A stretch of DNA of 35,635 bases, from NCBI GenBank assembly GCA_947625465.1, contig CANQOK010000026.1, positions 1 through 35,635 of the forward strand, written 5' to 3'. The position numbers and the translations under genes were made by a program. The number at the start of each line of letters is the position of its first letter. Within the stretch, counting starts at the first letter, position 1. Under the pieces are notes generated by a model, which saw only the letters and a list, made by a program, of their open reading frames with translations, made no database searches and was not told the origin of the DNA. This DNA is from an uncultured Lachnospiraceae bacterium (lineage in GTDB: Bacteria > Bacillota > Clostridia > Lachnospirales > Lachnospiraceae). Below, one piece after another: positions 1 to 6,969 of the stretch.

Positions 1-75
1 GAGCCGACGCAAGTTGTCAACCATGACCGCCGCAACATGGTAGATGTAAAAAGTATCGCTATCTAACCCCAGCAA

Positions 76-444
76 ATGACGGCGCGGACGCTTCATATGC
101 TTTCGGCCTATTGGGGATTTATATTCCTGTCATTGCACCTTGGACTGCACTGGAGCGGGATTATGGGGATGGCAAGGAAGCTCACAAAGAAGCCCTCAGA
201 ATTTCGGAAATGGGTGCTCCGCAGTATGGCGGCCTTGATTGCCGCCTATGGAGCGTATGCGTTCATAAAACGGGATTTCGGAAATTATATGTTCCTGCGA
301 TATCATTTCGTTTTCTTTGATCTTGAGGAATCGCTTAGTCTGTTTTTATTGGACTATGTTGCTATCATGGGGCTGTTCGTTTGTGCCGGGTATTATTTGG
401 CAAAATGGATATACAAAAAAAGGACTTTCGAGGTCACTCGCTGA
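76..444 (+). pseudogene. DUF4405-type flavinylation-associated cytochrome, C-terminal part only
   Basis: The 122-residue product matches from memory the second half of DUF4405 membrane proteins, which are about twice as long. It has the ARTLHMLSAYWGF helix with paired histidines (LHLGLHWSGI), then YAFIKRD and a last membrane helix. In this family the His residues are thought to bind haem in membrane electron transfer. The N-terminal helices are missing. An in-frame TAA at 64-66 closes the frame and no Shine-Dalgarno precedes the ATG. The DNA before it does not encode the expected upstream helices in any plus frame. The minus strand instead stays open from about 96 to base 1. It is either a truncated remnant or a gene restarted internally. 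The family call is fairly sure; whether it is expressed is not. Its 3' end overlaps the terminator of the convergent operon. Confidence 0.6.
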
Positions 445-455
445 CTTCGGAAGCC
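415..455 (-). terminator. Rho-independent terminator of the two-gene membrane operon
   Basis: Read on the minus strand, bases 455-442 pair with 436-422 through a 5-base loop, with G-U pairs and one bulged base. Seven T residues follow (421-415). It lies just after the stop of the minus-strand gene at 471 and contains the stop codon of the convergent DUF4405 fragment. Confidence 0.65.
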
Positions 456-470
456 CTTGCTAACTTTTTG

Positions 471-788
471 TCAATTTTTCTTGCGGAAAAGCGCCGCTTT
501 TACAACGCCCTTCGGGTCCTTCACTAAAAGAATAATCAGCCAGATAACGAGACCGAGAGCAACCACGGAAAGTCCAAGATAGAAATCATTGAGCATATCC
601 GCCGGAGCCGGGGTAAAGTATTCTGCGTGAAGCTCCGCATACTCGAAGATTGCATCGACCAGCCACATCAGGGAAGCGCCCCAATACATCCAGCAAAGCA
701 CACCGACTTTCATATCACTTTTCGGTGCGCCCTTATACCAGATAACGGTGCAGATAACGGCAGCGAAAACGGTAGTAAGTAATGTCAT
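471..788 (-). CDS. Small hypothetical membrane protein (about three helices)
   Basis: I do not recognise this 105-residue protein. Hydrophobic segments lie at about residues 1-18, 30-48 and 66-90. Between the second and third is a polar, acidic loop (DAIFEYAELHAEYFTPAPADMLND), and the tail is basic (ending FRKKN), which suggests a cytoplasmic C-terminus. Seven bases separate a GGGAGG site from the ATG at 788. It is the second gene of an operon; the gene at 807-1217 ends 18 bases before it and both end at the terminator at 415-455. The pairing suggests the two proteins work together in the membrane, possibly with the neighbouring DUF4405-type protein, but that is inference from position only. 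Confidence 0.7.
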   Translation of the reverse strand: MTLLTTVFAAVICTVIWYKGAPKSDMKVGVLCWMYWGASLMWLVDAIFEYAELHAEYFTPAPADMLNDFYLGLSVVALGLVIWLIILLVKDPKGVVKAALFRKKN

Positions 789-806
789 CCTATCGTCCTC
801 CCGCCT

Positions 807-1217
807 TTAGCTTTCGGTAGGCAGTGCTTTTTGTGCTCTCTTTTCAATAACAGAGCTTACGACAAGCATACATCCCCAAACAGCAGTTACCAAAACCGAC
901 ATTGTAATGCCTGCAGTTGACATTTCGTGCAGCATCTCCGCCGCGCTGGCAGGATTGGATGCTGCCGTAAGAAACGGGAACCACGGCACGATCTCGCCGT
1001 GCCAAACATGCTCAAACGCCAAAAGAGAAGAACCTCCCCACAGCAGCTTGTTGAGCCAACCGAGCTTTCTGGAAAAGGGAATCTTTTCCGCTTCGACAAG
1101 CTCTGCACCGTCAAGCTGTACTTTTACGGTATCGGGATTTCCTTCTTTGGATTTCATCACCTTTGTTGCGATTGTGGTAGCGACAGCCTCAGCCGCCGGA
1201 ACAAGAAAACATGCCAT
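807..1217 (-). CDS. Hypothetical membrane protein, first gene of an attenuator-controlled operon
   Basis: The 136-residue product is not a family I can name. The N-terminus (MACFLVPAAEAVATTIATKV) is apolar. A charged segment follows at about 22-50, then two membrane segments at about 55-75 (WLNKLLWGGSSLLAFEHVW) and 100-122. Histidines in AFEHVWHGEIVPWFPF and MLHEMS could bind metal or haem, which is speculative. I chose the ATG at 1217 because GGAGG sits 8 bases upstream (1230-1226); longer readings of the frame have no such site and run into the leader. A near-consensus promoter (1385-1414) and a roughly 160-base leader with a terminator-like hairpin precede it. It forms an operon with the gene at 471-788. 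Confidence 0.75.
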   Translation of the reverse strand: MACFLVPAAEAVATTIATKVMKSKEGNPDTVKVQLDGAELVEAEKIPFSRKLGWLNKLLWGGSSLLAFEHVWHGEIVPWFPFLTAASNPASAAEMLHEMSTAGITMSVLVTAVWGCMLVVSSVIEKRAQKALPTES

Positions 1218-1253
1218 TGTTTCATCCTCCTTAAATATAATTTTTTGATGATT

Positions 1254-1321
1254 CGTATGCCAAACAAAAAAAGGCATACGTCCTCTCTCTTCAGAGAAAA
1301 CGCATACCTTCAGAGTACGCC
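1254..1321 (-). promoter_or_regulatory. Candidate transcription attenuator in the leader of the 1217-471 operon
   Basis: On the minus strand four related segments follow in order: GCGTAC (1320-1315), GGTATGCG (1308-1301), CGTATGCC (1280-1273) and, after TTTTTTT (1272-1266), GGCATACG (1261-1254). The second and third pair with G-U wobbles and, followed by the T run, make an intrinsic terminator. The first and second pair (6 bp), and the third and fourth pair perfectly (8 bp). These options exclude each other, as in an attenuator or riboswitch expression platform. The loop of the terminator contains a TCTC/GAGA mini-hairpin. I do not recognise a known riboswitch aptamer in the 60 bases upstream. 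Confidence 0.55.
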
Positions 1322-1384
1322 ATTCAAAAAGAAAATCTGCAAAGCACTTCTGTGCCGATTGCCAGCTTCTGCTGAACAACCTAT

Positions 1385-1414
1385 ATTATAGGACACTTAC
1401 GCGGCGTTTGTCAA
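1385..1414 (-). promoter_or_regulatory. SigA-type promoter of the two-gene membrane operon
   Basis: On the minus strand TTGACA (1414-1409) and TATAAT (1390-1385), both perfect consensus, are separated by 18 bases. The -35 box overlaps the stop codon of the DUF3842 gene (1411-1413). Transcription should start near 1378, leaving a leader of about 160 bases before the ATG at 1217. Confidence 0.8.
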
Positions 1415-1824
1415 GATGCCCCGCACAGCTTTTGCACTTCTGTAACAGCTTTTTGGATTAGTTCTGTCGTGCTTGCCGTTTCCGTTCCCGCAATGATAGT
1501 GTCGCAATGGCTGAACGGGATCAGAATGCGCTTTGCACGGCTCTGCGCCACGGCAAGAGCCATTTTAGGCGTAATTTCTCCGAGCATGGAATCCGCTATA
1601 ACAATCCCGATGGGCCCGACGATAATGTCCGCCTTTCTTGAGCAGACAACGACTGCGTTTTCGCCGGTTGCGGCAGAAGAAGCGCCGGCCTTTAACATTG
1701 CGGCAGTTGCCGACGCATTGGTTCCGACAGCCAGTATTTCAACATCCGGAAGCGCTTGTTTGATGGACAACACGAGCTGCCGACCGATTCCACCACCCTG
1801 CGCGTCAACTATGAGTATGATCAT
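1411..1824 (-). CDS. DUF3842 family protein
   Basis: The 137-residue protein begins MIILIVDAQGGGIGRQLV, a glycine-rich Rossmann-like turn after a first beta strand. It continues with LAVGTNASATAAMLKAGA and a later GPIGIVIADSMLGEITP segment, which is the pattern I associate with the DUF3842 family of Clostridia. No signal peptide or membrane helix is visible, so it should be cytosolic. The fold suggests nucleotide or small-ligand binding, but I know of no assigned function. GGAGG lies 9 bases before the ATG. It has its own promoter at 1863-1891. Its stop codon overlaps the promoter of the downstream operon, so the two units may be expressed separately. Confidence 0.8.
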   Translation of the reverse strand: MIILIVDAQGGGIGRQLVLSIKQALPDVEILAVGTNASATAAMLKAGASSAATGENAVVVCSRKADIIVGPIGIVIADSMLGEITPKMALAVAQSRAKRILIPFSHCDTIIAGTETASTTELIQKAVTEVQKLCGAS

Positions 1825-1862
1825 AAGGCTAAACCTCCGAATTTTGGGTTTCTTAATAATTT

Positions 1863-1891
1863 ATTTTAATCTTCTTTTGCAAAGTTTTCAA
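1863..1891 (-). promoter_or_regulatory. Promoter of the DUF3842 gene
   Basis: On the minus strand TTGAAA (1891-1886) and TAAAAT (1868-1863) are spaced by 17 bases, about 40 bases before the ATG at 1824. Confidence 0.6.
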
Positions 1892-1950
1892 GTAGTATTG
1901 TTTTATCCTGCCCTGTACCGCCTGCCATTGTTTGTAAAGAAAAGATACAG

Positions 1951-1979
1951 TTGAAATCCAGAAGTCTCTTTGCTATACT
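1951..1979 (+). promoter_or_regulatory. Promoter of the MBL-hydrolase / reductase / MATE operon
   Basis: TTGAAA (1951-1956) and TATACT (1974-1979) are 17 bases apart, about 48 bases before the chosen start at 2027. With 1863-1891 it forms a divergent promoter pair. Confidence 0.7.
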
Positions 1980-2026
1980 AAAAGAAAAAAGTCCAATGCT
2001 TAGGGAGAAGATTGGAGGAACATCAA

Positions 2027-2713
2027 GTGGAAATCATTCAAATAGATGATACAACATGGAGGATCGAGGATTCCGGCGTCCGCTTTTTTCTGTTGTCGGG
2101 AACCCAAAAAGCACTGCTGATCGACAGCGGAATGCAGGTACATAACGCAAGGGAAATCGCGGAAAGCCTTGTCAGCCTGCCGATTGAACTGTTAAATACG
2201 CACGGGGATATCGACCATGTAGGCAGTAATCGGGAGTTTGACCGGTTTTATATGAATCCGGCGGAAGCCTCTAACTATTACCATACGCAGAAACAGACGG
2301 GGACCATGGTTCCTGTAAGCGACGGAGACAAGATTGATCTGGGAGAGCGGGAGTTGGAAATCATCACCCTGCCCGGTCATACGCCCGGCAGTATTGCAGT
2401 TCTGGATCGTAAGAACCGGGTGCTGATCAGCGGCGATCCCATTCAGGACGGCAGTATTTTCATGTTCGGGATTCAGCGGGAAATGCATGCCTATCTGCTG
2501 AGCTTGGAAAAGCTGGAGCGGTATCTGCCGTATTTTGATACGATCTATCCTTCTCACGGCTCATTTCCGGTGAAGCCGGATCTGATCCCTCTGCTGCAGG
2601 AAGGCGCAAAACAGATCCTGGCAGGGAATTTGTCCGGAGATACAGCGGAATTTCACGGTACGAAGATCAAAGTTTATGATATTGGAGCGGCAAAATTTTT
2701 ATGCGATCAGTAG
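2027..2713 (+). CDS. MBL-fold metallo-hydrolase
   Basis: This is a metallo-beta-lactamase-fold hydrolase of about 228 residues, probably cytosolic and dinuclear-metal. The substrate cannot be told. Visible motifs are LLIDSG, the metal-site loop NTHGDIDHVGSN, LPGHTPGSI, ISGDP and YPSHGS. The metal loop reads H-x-D-x-D-H instead of the usual H-x-H-x-D-H, so the second histidine is an aspartate; other Clostridial members share this reading as far as I recall. I prefer the GTG at 2027 because GGAGG (2014-2018) lies 8 bases before it. A TTG at 2012 would place that site inside the gene and has only a weak site of its own. It is the first gene of an operon with the reductase at 2723. Confidence 0.85.
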   Translation: MEIIQIDDTTWRIEDSGVRFFLLSGTQKALLIDSGMQVHNAREIAESLVSLPIELLNTHGDIDHVGSNREFDRFYMNPAEASNYYHTQKQTGTMVPVSDGDKIDLGERELEIITLPGHTPGSIAVLDRKNRVLISGDPIQDGSIFMFGIQREMHAYLLSLEKLERYLPYFDTIYPSHGSFPVKPDLIPLLQEGAKQILAGNLSGDTAEFHGTKIKVYDIGAAKFLCDQ

Positions 2714-2722
2714 GAGGGTTCG

Positions 2723-3667
2723 ATGCAGACTGATTTTCACCATAAAAAAATCGGGATTGTCGGAATCGGGGGCGTAGGCGGCTATCTGGCGGGTATGCTT
2801 GGCGCCGCTTATCCGCATGTTACTCTGGGAGCCAGAAATAAACGTCTGCTGTCGCTCCGGACGAATGGTCTGATCCTGCACAGTGAATACAACGGAGAGA
2901 TTTCGGTCGTGCCGGAGCATGTGCTGCTGGCGGAAGAAATGGAACCGCAGGATTACCTCTTCCTCTGTGTCAAAAATTATTCTCTGGAAGAAGTCTGCTG
3001 CCAGATCAAACCCAATATAGGGGACAACACCGTTATCATTCCGGTGATGAACGGCGTAGATGCAGGAAAGCGGGTGCGGAATTTCCTGGGAAAAGGGATT
3101 GTGATCGACGCGCTTATCTATATCGTGGCGTTTTCCGGACCGGATTACTCCATTACCCAGCAGGGTGATTTTGCGAACCTGTGGATCGGCGTACAGAATG
3201 CCGACGCACCCGAGCGCCGCGCGGTGGAAGAGACAGCCGCATTGCTGACCGGCGCCGGGATCGACTGCTACGCGGTGGAAGATATCGATCGGGAAATCTG
3301 GAGAAAATACATTTTAAACTGTGCTTATAATGTGGAGACTGCCTATTATGACAATACGATCGGTCAGCTCAGGTCGGATCCGGTCAAGGCAGGGGAGTTT
3401 GAAGCGTTACTGGATGAAACATATCGGGTTGCCGTGAAAAAGGGAATCCATATTACAGAAGCAGATAAGGAAGAATTTATCCGCCGTTTTTATCATGTAT
3501 ATGCGGATGACGCTACCAGCTCTCTGCAGCGGGATATCCACGCGGGAAGACCGTCGGAGGCGGAGATCTTCAGCGGCTACATCGTAAAAGAAGCCAGACG
3601 GCTGCAGGTTTCGGCGCCGGTATCTGAAAAAATGTATGCGGGTTTAAAACAGACCTTTCGCAGATAA
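2723..3667 (+). CDS. Ketopantoate reductase family (PanE/ApbA) NAD(P)H-dependent oxidoreductase
   Basis: The 314-residue enzyme has the N-terminal dinucleotide-binding motif GIVGIGGVGGYLAG (about 11-24). It then has LCVKNY (about 81-86), VMNGVD (109-113), and the C-terminal helical domain with the family lysine in EIWRKYILNCAYN (about K195) and the SSLQRDIHAGRPSEAEIFSG signature (about 266-285). PanE makes pantoate from 2-dehydropantoate with NADPH for coenzyme A synthesis. Many Clostridial paralogues act on other 2-keto acids, so the exact substrate is open. It begins 9 bases after the MBL-hydrolase stop, behind a GGAGG site. No pan genes lie nearby. Confidence 0.85.
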   Translation: MQTDFHHKKIGIVGIGGVGGYLAGMLGAAYPHVTLGARNKRLLSLRTNGLILHSEYNGEISVVPEHVLLAEEMEPQDYLFLCVKNYSLEEVCCQIKPNIGDNTVIIPVMNGVDAGKRVRNFLGKGIVIDALIYIVAFSGPDYSITQQGDFANLWIGVQNADAPERRAVEETAALLTGAGIDCYAVEDIDREIWRKYILNCAYNVETAYYDNTIGQLRSDPVKAGEFEALLDETYRVAVKKGIHITEADKEEFIRRFYHVYADDATSSLQRDIHAGRPSEAEIFSGYIVKEARRLQVSAPVSEKMYAGLKQTFRR

Positions 3668-3676
3668 GGGAAAACT

Positions 3677-5062
3677 ATGCAGGCTAAAACGAAAAAGGAA
3701 AGCAGTATTTCAAAAAATTTTACTGCAGGGAATATCCCGCGCCAGTTATTCTGGTTTGCGCTGCCGTTTATGGCGTCCAATGCGCTGCAGGTTCTCTACA
3801 GTACCATCGATATGGTGATTGTCGGAAAATATGTGGGTACCAGCGGCCTTTCCGCGGTTTCCCAGAGCAGTCTGATCGTCAATTTTGTTACGATGGTCTG
3901 TATGGGATTTTCCAATGCGGGACAGGTTCTGGTTTCCCAGGCGCTCGGCGCGAATAAACGGAAGGAAATGAACGACATCATCGGCACGCTGTTTACGGCT
4001 ATTTTATCCGTCAGTCTGATCTTGTCCGTGATCATATTGGCGGCCCGTTTCTGGATCGTGCAGGCGATGCATATGCCTTCCGAATCCTATGAACAGTCGC
4101 TGGATTATCTGATCATCTGCGGCGGCGGGCTGATCTTTACTGCCGGTTACAATATGGTTTCTGCTGTTTTGCGGGGAATGGGAGATTCAAAACGTCCGTT
4201 TCTGTTTATCGGAATCGCGTCCTTAATCAATCTGGTCCTGGATCTGTTGTTTACGGGATATCTGGGATGGGGCGTAGCGGGCGCCGCGTGGGCGACAATC
4301 ATCGGACAGGCGGTTTCCTTTTTGTTTTCGCTGTATTTCCTTTACAGACATAAAGAAGCCTTCGGGTTTGATTTTAAAAAGCAGAGTTTTCGGGTAAGAC
4401 CCAAATATCTGAAGATGATATTTTCCCTGGGTACGCCCATGGCCATTCAGTCCGGCTGTATCAATCTTTCCATGCTGTTTGTCAATTCGCTGGTGAATCA
4501 GGTCGGCGTTGTGGCGTCGGCTACCTTTGGCGTCGGCGTCCGGATTGACGATATCATCAATAAGATCTCGCAGGGAATCCAGTTTGCGGCGATGCCGATG
4601 ATCAGTCAGAATATCGCGGCCGGGCAGCAGAAGCGCGCGCAGAACGTGGTGTGGTATACCTGGCTGTATTCCGCGCTCCTGACTGTTATTTTCATGATGG
4701 CTTACCTGTTTGCCGGAAAGCAGATGTTTATGCTGTTTTCTTCGGATACCAGGGTGCATGAAATGTCGGGAATTTTTATCAGCGCGATCCTCTGGATGTT
4801 CCCTGCCATGACGATCATGCGGGGAAGCAACGCGTTTATTCAGGGGATCGGATACGCCAAACTGGGGCTGGTGCTTTCCTTACTGGACGGCGTTGTCCTG
4901 CGGATCGGATTAAGCTGGTTGTTTGGGATTATTTTACATTGGGAATTTTACGGTTTTGTGCTTGGCTACGGACTTGCGCCGTTCGGCTGCGCCATACCGG
5001 GTATGATTTACTTTCTGGCAGGGAAATGGAAACAGCGGAAAACCCTGGCGGAAGAATTATAA
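3677..5062 (+). CDS. MATE family efflux transporter
   Basis: This integral membrane exporter of 461 residues has about twelve hydrophobic segments and the usual MATE sequence patterns, such as GNIPRQLFWFALPFMASNAL near the N-terminus, DMVIVGKYVG, and the repeat in the second half (LGTPMAIQSG, FVNSLVNQVG). MATE proteins export cationic drugs or metabolites in exchange for Na+ or H+. The substrate cannot be read from sequence. It starts 9 bases after the reductase gene with an AAGGGAA site upstream, so it is co-transcribed. The length is normal for the family. Confidence 0.92.
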   Translation: MQAKTKKESSISKNFTAGNIPRQLFWFALPFMASNALQVLYSTIDMVIVGKYVGTSGLSAVSQSSLIVNFVTMVCMGFSNAGQVLVSQALGANKRKEMNDIIGTLFTAILSVSLILSVIILAARFWIVQAMHMPSESYEQSLDYLIICGGGLIFTAGYNMVSAVLRGMGDSKRPFLFIGIASLINLVLDLLFTGYLGWGVAGAAWATIIGQAVSFLFSLYFLYRHKEAFGFDFKKQSFRVRPKYLKMIFSLGTPMAIQSGCINLSMLFVNSLVNQVGVVASATFGVGVRIDDIINKISQGIQFAAMPMISQNIAAGQQKRAQNVVWYTWLYSALLTVIFMMAYLFAGKQMFMLFSSDTRVHEMSGIFISAILWMFPAMTIMRGSNAFIQGIGYAKLGLVLSLLDGVVLRIGLSWLFGIILHWEFYGFVLGYGLAPFGCAIPGMIYFLAGKWKQRKTLAEEL

Positions 5063-5077
5063 GAAATGGAGGATGTT

Positions 5078-5404
5078 ATGCTCTGGAGTGTACTATTCGG
5101 CACGATGTTTATAGCGGCGGCGGCAGGCCTGATCTATCTGATCACCCGCTTCCATAAATTTGAATTGTTCAAACGGACGGCAAAAGAACACAGGTTTCTG
5201 TCCTGGCTCTTGGCGGCGGTACCGGTAGCGGCGCTGGTGGTCTGCCTGATCCTGGCGATCAATGCATTCAGCATGATCGTGGTGAACCTGCATCTGATCG
5301 TCGCCTGGCTGATCTGCGATCTGATCGGCTTTATCGTAAAAAAATACGCAAAAAACCGTGGAAGTATTATTATCAGGGAATTGCGGCGATTCTCCTTACC
5401 GTGA
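5078..5404 (+). CDS. Membrane N-terminal part of a metallophosphoesterase, frame interrupted
   Basis: This 108-residue piece has three membrane helices (about 1-23, 40-63, 68-90) and then leaves the expected reading frame. The next frame encodes KIRKKPWKYYYQGIAAILL and another helix, leading without a break into the metallophosphoesterase at 5401. In the family I recall, these are one protein of about 370 residues. The switch point is the A7 run at 5338-5344. One extra A, or a -1 slip, would restore a 369-residue protein. The ATG at 5078 is preferred to the one at 5066 because GGAGG lies 5 bases before it. As written, the frame ends at a TGA overlapping the GTG of the next frame (GTGA, 5401-5404). 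Confidence 0.65.
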   Translation: MLWSVLFGTMFIAAAAGLIYLITRFHKFELFKRTAKEHRFLSWLLAAVPVAALVVCLILAINAFSMIVVNLHLIVAWLICDLIGFIVKKYAKNRGSIIIRELRRFSLP

Positions 5405-6186
5405 TCTATCTGAGCTTCGGCTGGTATTACGCGCATCACATCTATCAGACCAACTATGAATTTGTTACCGGGAAAAATATCGGACAGGAATCTCTGCGCG
5501 TCGTAGAAATCGCGGATCTGCATCTGGGGATTACGATGGACGGCGAAGAGTTTTCTGAATATACGAAGCAAATTGAACAGGTCAAGCCGGATCTGGTGGT
5601 AATTGTGGGAGACTTTGTGGATGACGATACGGTAAAGGAGGATATGGCGGAAGCCTGCCGGGCGGTGGGCGCGATCCGGACAACCTATGGCGTTTATTTC
5701 GCGTATGGGAATCATGACAACGGATATTTTAATTACCGGAATTTTACTTCTCAGGAACTGCGGACAGAGCTTGCGAAGAACAACATCACGATTCTGGAAG
5801 ATGAAAGCGTTCTGATCAACGACAGTTTTTATCTGATCGGGCGGAAAGACCGCTCCATGCGGGACCGGCTGGAGGCGAGCGCCCTGACCGCAGAACTGGA
5901 TCAGTCCAAATATATGATCCTTTTGGATCATCAGCCCAATGACTACGCAAACGAAACAAAAGCAAATGTGGATCTGGTGCTGTCGGGGCATACCCACGGC
6001 GGACATTTGTTCCCGGCGGGACCCATCGGACTGGCGATCGGCGCAAACGATCGAAACTATGGAACCGAAACGAGAGAAGGCACCACATTTGTCGTAACCT
6101 CCGGTATGGCTGGGTGGGGAATCCCGTTTAAGACAGGCGGAGCAATTTCAGAATTTGCAGTGATCGATATTAAGAGGAAAGGCTGA
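5401..6186 (+). CDS. Metallophosphoesterase, catalytic part of the frame-interrupted gene
   Basis: The 261-residue frame holds all calcineurin-like phosphoesterase motifs in order: EIADLHLG (D-x-H), VIVGDFVDDD (GD), YGNHDNG (GNHD) and LSGHTHGGHL (GHxH). It is therefore a complete dinuclear-metal catalytic domain, likely on the outer face behind the helix at its start (VIYLSFGWYY). Family members hydrolyse phosphoesters, but the substrate here is unknown. The GTG at 5401 overlaps the TGA of the preceding frame, so translational coupling could still make it as a separate protein. More likely it belongs to one protein with 5078-5404, separated by a frameshift at 5338-5355. It is the last gene before the rplU promoter. 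Confidence 0.85.
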   Translation: MIYLSFGWYYAHHIYQTNYEFVTGKNIGQESLRVVEIADLHLGITMDGEEFSEYTKQIEQVKPDLVVIVGDFVDDDTVKEDMAEACRAVGAIRTTYGVYFAYGNHDNGYFNYRNFTSQELRTELAKNNITILEDESVLINDSFYLIGRKDRSMRDRLEASALTAELDQSKYMILLDHQPNDYANETKANVDLVLSGHTHGGHLFPAGPIGLAIGANDRNYGTETREGTTFVVTSGMAGWGIPFKTGGAISEFAVIDIKRKG

Positions 6187-6204
6187 TTTTTTCCGCAAAA
6201 ATGC

Positions 6205-6233
6205 TTGACTCCCGGAAATCCTTGTGGTAAACT
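6205..6233 (+). promoter_or_regulatory. Promoter of rplU-prp-rpmA
   Basis: TTGACT (6205-6210) and TAAACT (6228-6233) are exactly 17 bases apart. The start would be near 6240, which leaves a leader of about 80 bases before rplU. Confidence 0.75.
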
Positions 6234-6239
6234 ATTTGA

Positions 6240-6322
6240 GTATGCCGCACAGCGAGGCTATAAATGCGTCCATTTTTACGGAGCTGCCGAAGCTGGCGAG
6301 TATTGATAATAGGAGGTGCTAT
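6240..6322 (+). ncRNA. Probable ribosomal protein L21 leader
   Basis: The leader between promoter and rplU carries GCCGCACAGCGAGGC, TATAAATGCGTCC and CGAAGCTGGCGAG. These resemble, from memory, the L21 leader RNA found before rplU in Bacillota, which is thought to bind a ribosomal protein for feedback control. The resemblance and position support the call; a covariance-model search was not possible. Confidence 0.5.
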
Positions 6323-6634
6323 ATGTACGCAATTATAGCAACAGGTGGAAAACAATACAAAGTTTCTGAAGGCGATATCGTCAGAGTAGAGAAGCTGGGC
6401 GTAGAAGCCGGCGAAGCAGTTACCTTTGACCAGATCCTGTTAGTCAGCAAGGACGGCGAGATCGCAGTCGGGAATCCGACCGTAGCAGGCGCGACTGTTG
6501 AGGCTGATGTTGTAAGAAACGGTAAGGCCAAGAAGGTTATCGTTTACAAGTACAAGAGAAAGACCGGCTATCATAAGAAGAACGGTCACAGACAGCAGTA
6601 CACTGCAGTTAAGATCACCAGGATCAACGCATAA
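6323..6634 (+). CDS. rplU: 50S ribosomal protein L21
   Basis: The 103-residue protein starts [18 protein letters not shown] and contains the L21 signature [21 protein letters not shown], ending [11 protein letters not shown]21 binds 23S rRNA in the large subunit. Its length is typical. The ATG at 6323 follows AGGAGG by 6 bases; the frame is open further upstream but that part is the leader. It is the first gene of the conserved rplU-prp-rpmA operon, probably autoregulated through the leader at 6240-6322. Confidence 0.98.
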   Translation: MYAIIATGGKQYKVSEGDIVRVEKLGVEAGEAVTFDQILLVSKDGEIAVGNPTVAGATVEADVVRNGKAKKVIVYKYKRKTGYHKKNGHRQQYTAVKITRINA

Positions 6635-6644
6635 GGAATCGATC

Positions 6645-6965
6645 ATGATCCGTATTTTGATCACAAAGCATGAGAAGCAGTACCGCGGGTTTTGCGTAAG
6701 CGGACATGCCGGATTTGCCGAGAGCGGTTCGGACATTGTATGTGCCGCTGTTTCCGCTTTATCCATTCACACGGTAAACGGAATCGAGGCGTATACGCAG
6801 ACCGCTGTGGAATATACCAGTGAAGACGGGCTTTTGACCGTGAATTTTCCGGGAGAGCTGACAGCGGAAGCGCAGGTATTGATGGATGCTTATGTATCAT
6901 CTTTGAAACAGACCATACAGCAGTATGGCAGACAGTATATACACTTAGAGATCAGGGAGGTGTAG
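6645..6965 (+). CDS. prp: Ribosomal-processing cysteine protease Prp
   Basis: The 106-residue protein is a Prp/YsxB family member with the catalytic dyad in VSGHAGFA (His21) and [11 protein letters not shown] (Cys33). In Staphylococcus aureus Prp removes a short N-terminal extension of ribosomal protein L27, which is essential. It lies between rplU and rpmA, and the L27 encoded next carries the matching extension (NLQLF before AHKKG), so enzyme and substrate are adjacent. It starts 10 bases after rplU with a weak upstream site, so expression is probably coupled. Confidence 0.93.
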   Translation: MIRILITKHEKQYRGFCVSGHAGFAESGSDIVCAAVSALSIHTVNGIEAYTQTAVEYTSEDGLLTVNFPGELTAEAQVLMDAYVSSLKQTIQQYGRQYIHLEIREV

Positions 6966-6969
6966 ACCT

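Noticed and set aside
807-1379. Longer form of the hypothetical membrane protein starting at 1379
   Set aside because: The extra codons cover the leader with its promoter-proximal hairpins, and GGAGG points to the ATG at 1217.
907-1954. Open frames on the plus strand opposite the minus-strand operon and the DUF3842 gene (907-1248, 927-1391, 1469-1954)
   Set aside because: They mirror real genes, lack ribosome binding sites and show no recognisable family pattern.
5134-6006. 290-residue minus-strand frame opposite the metallophosphoesterase
   Set aside because: The plus strand carries all catalytic motifs in order; the reverse frame has no family pattern or start signal.
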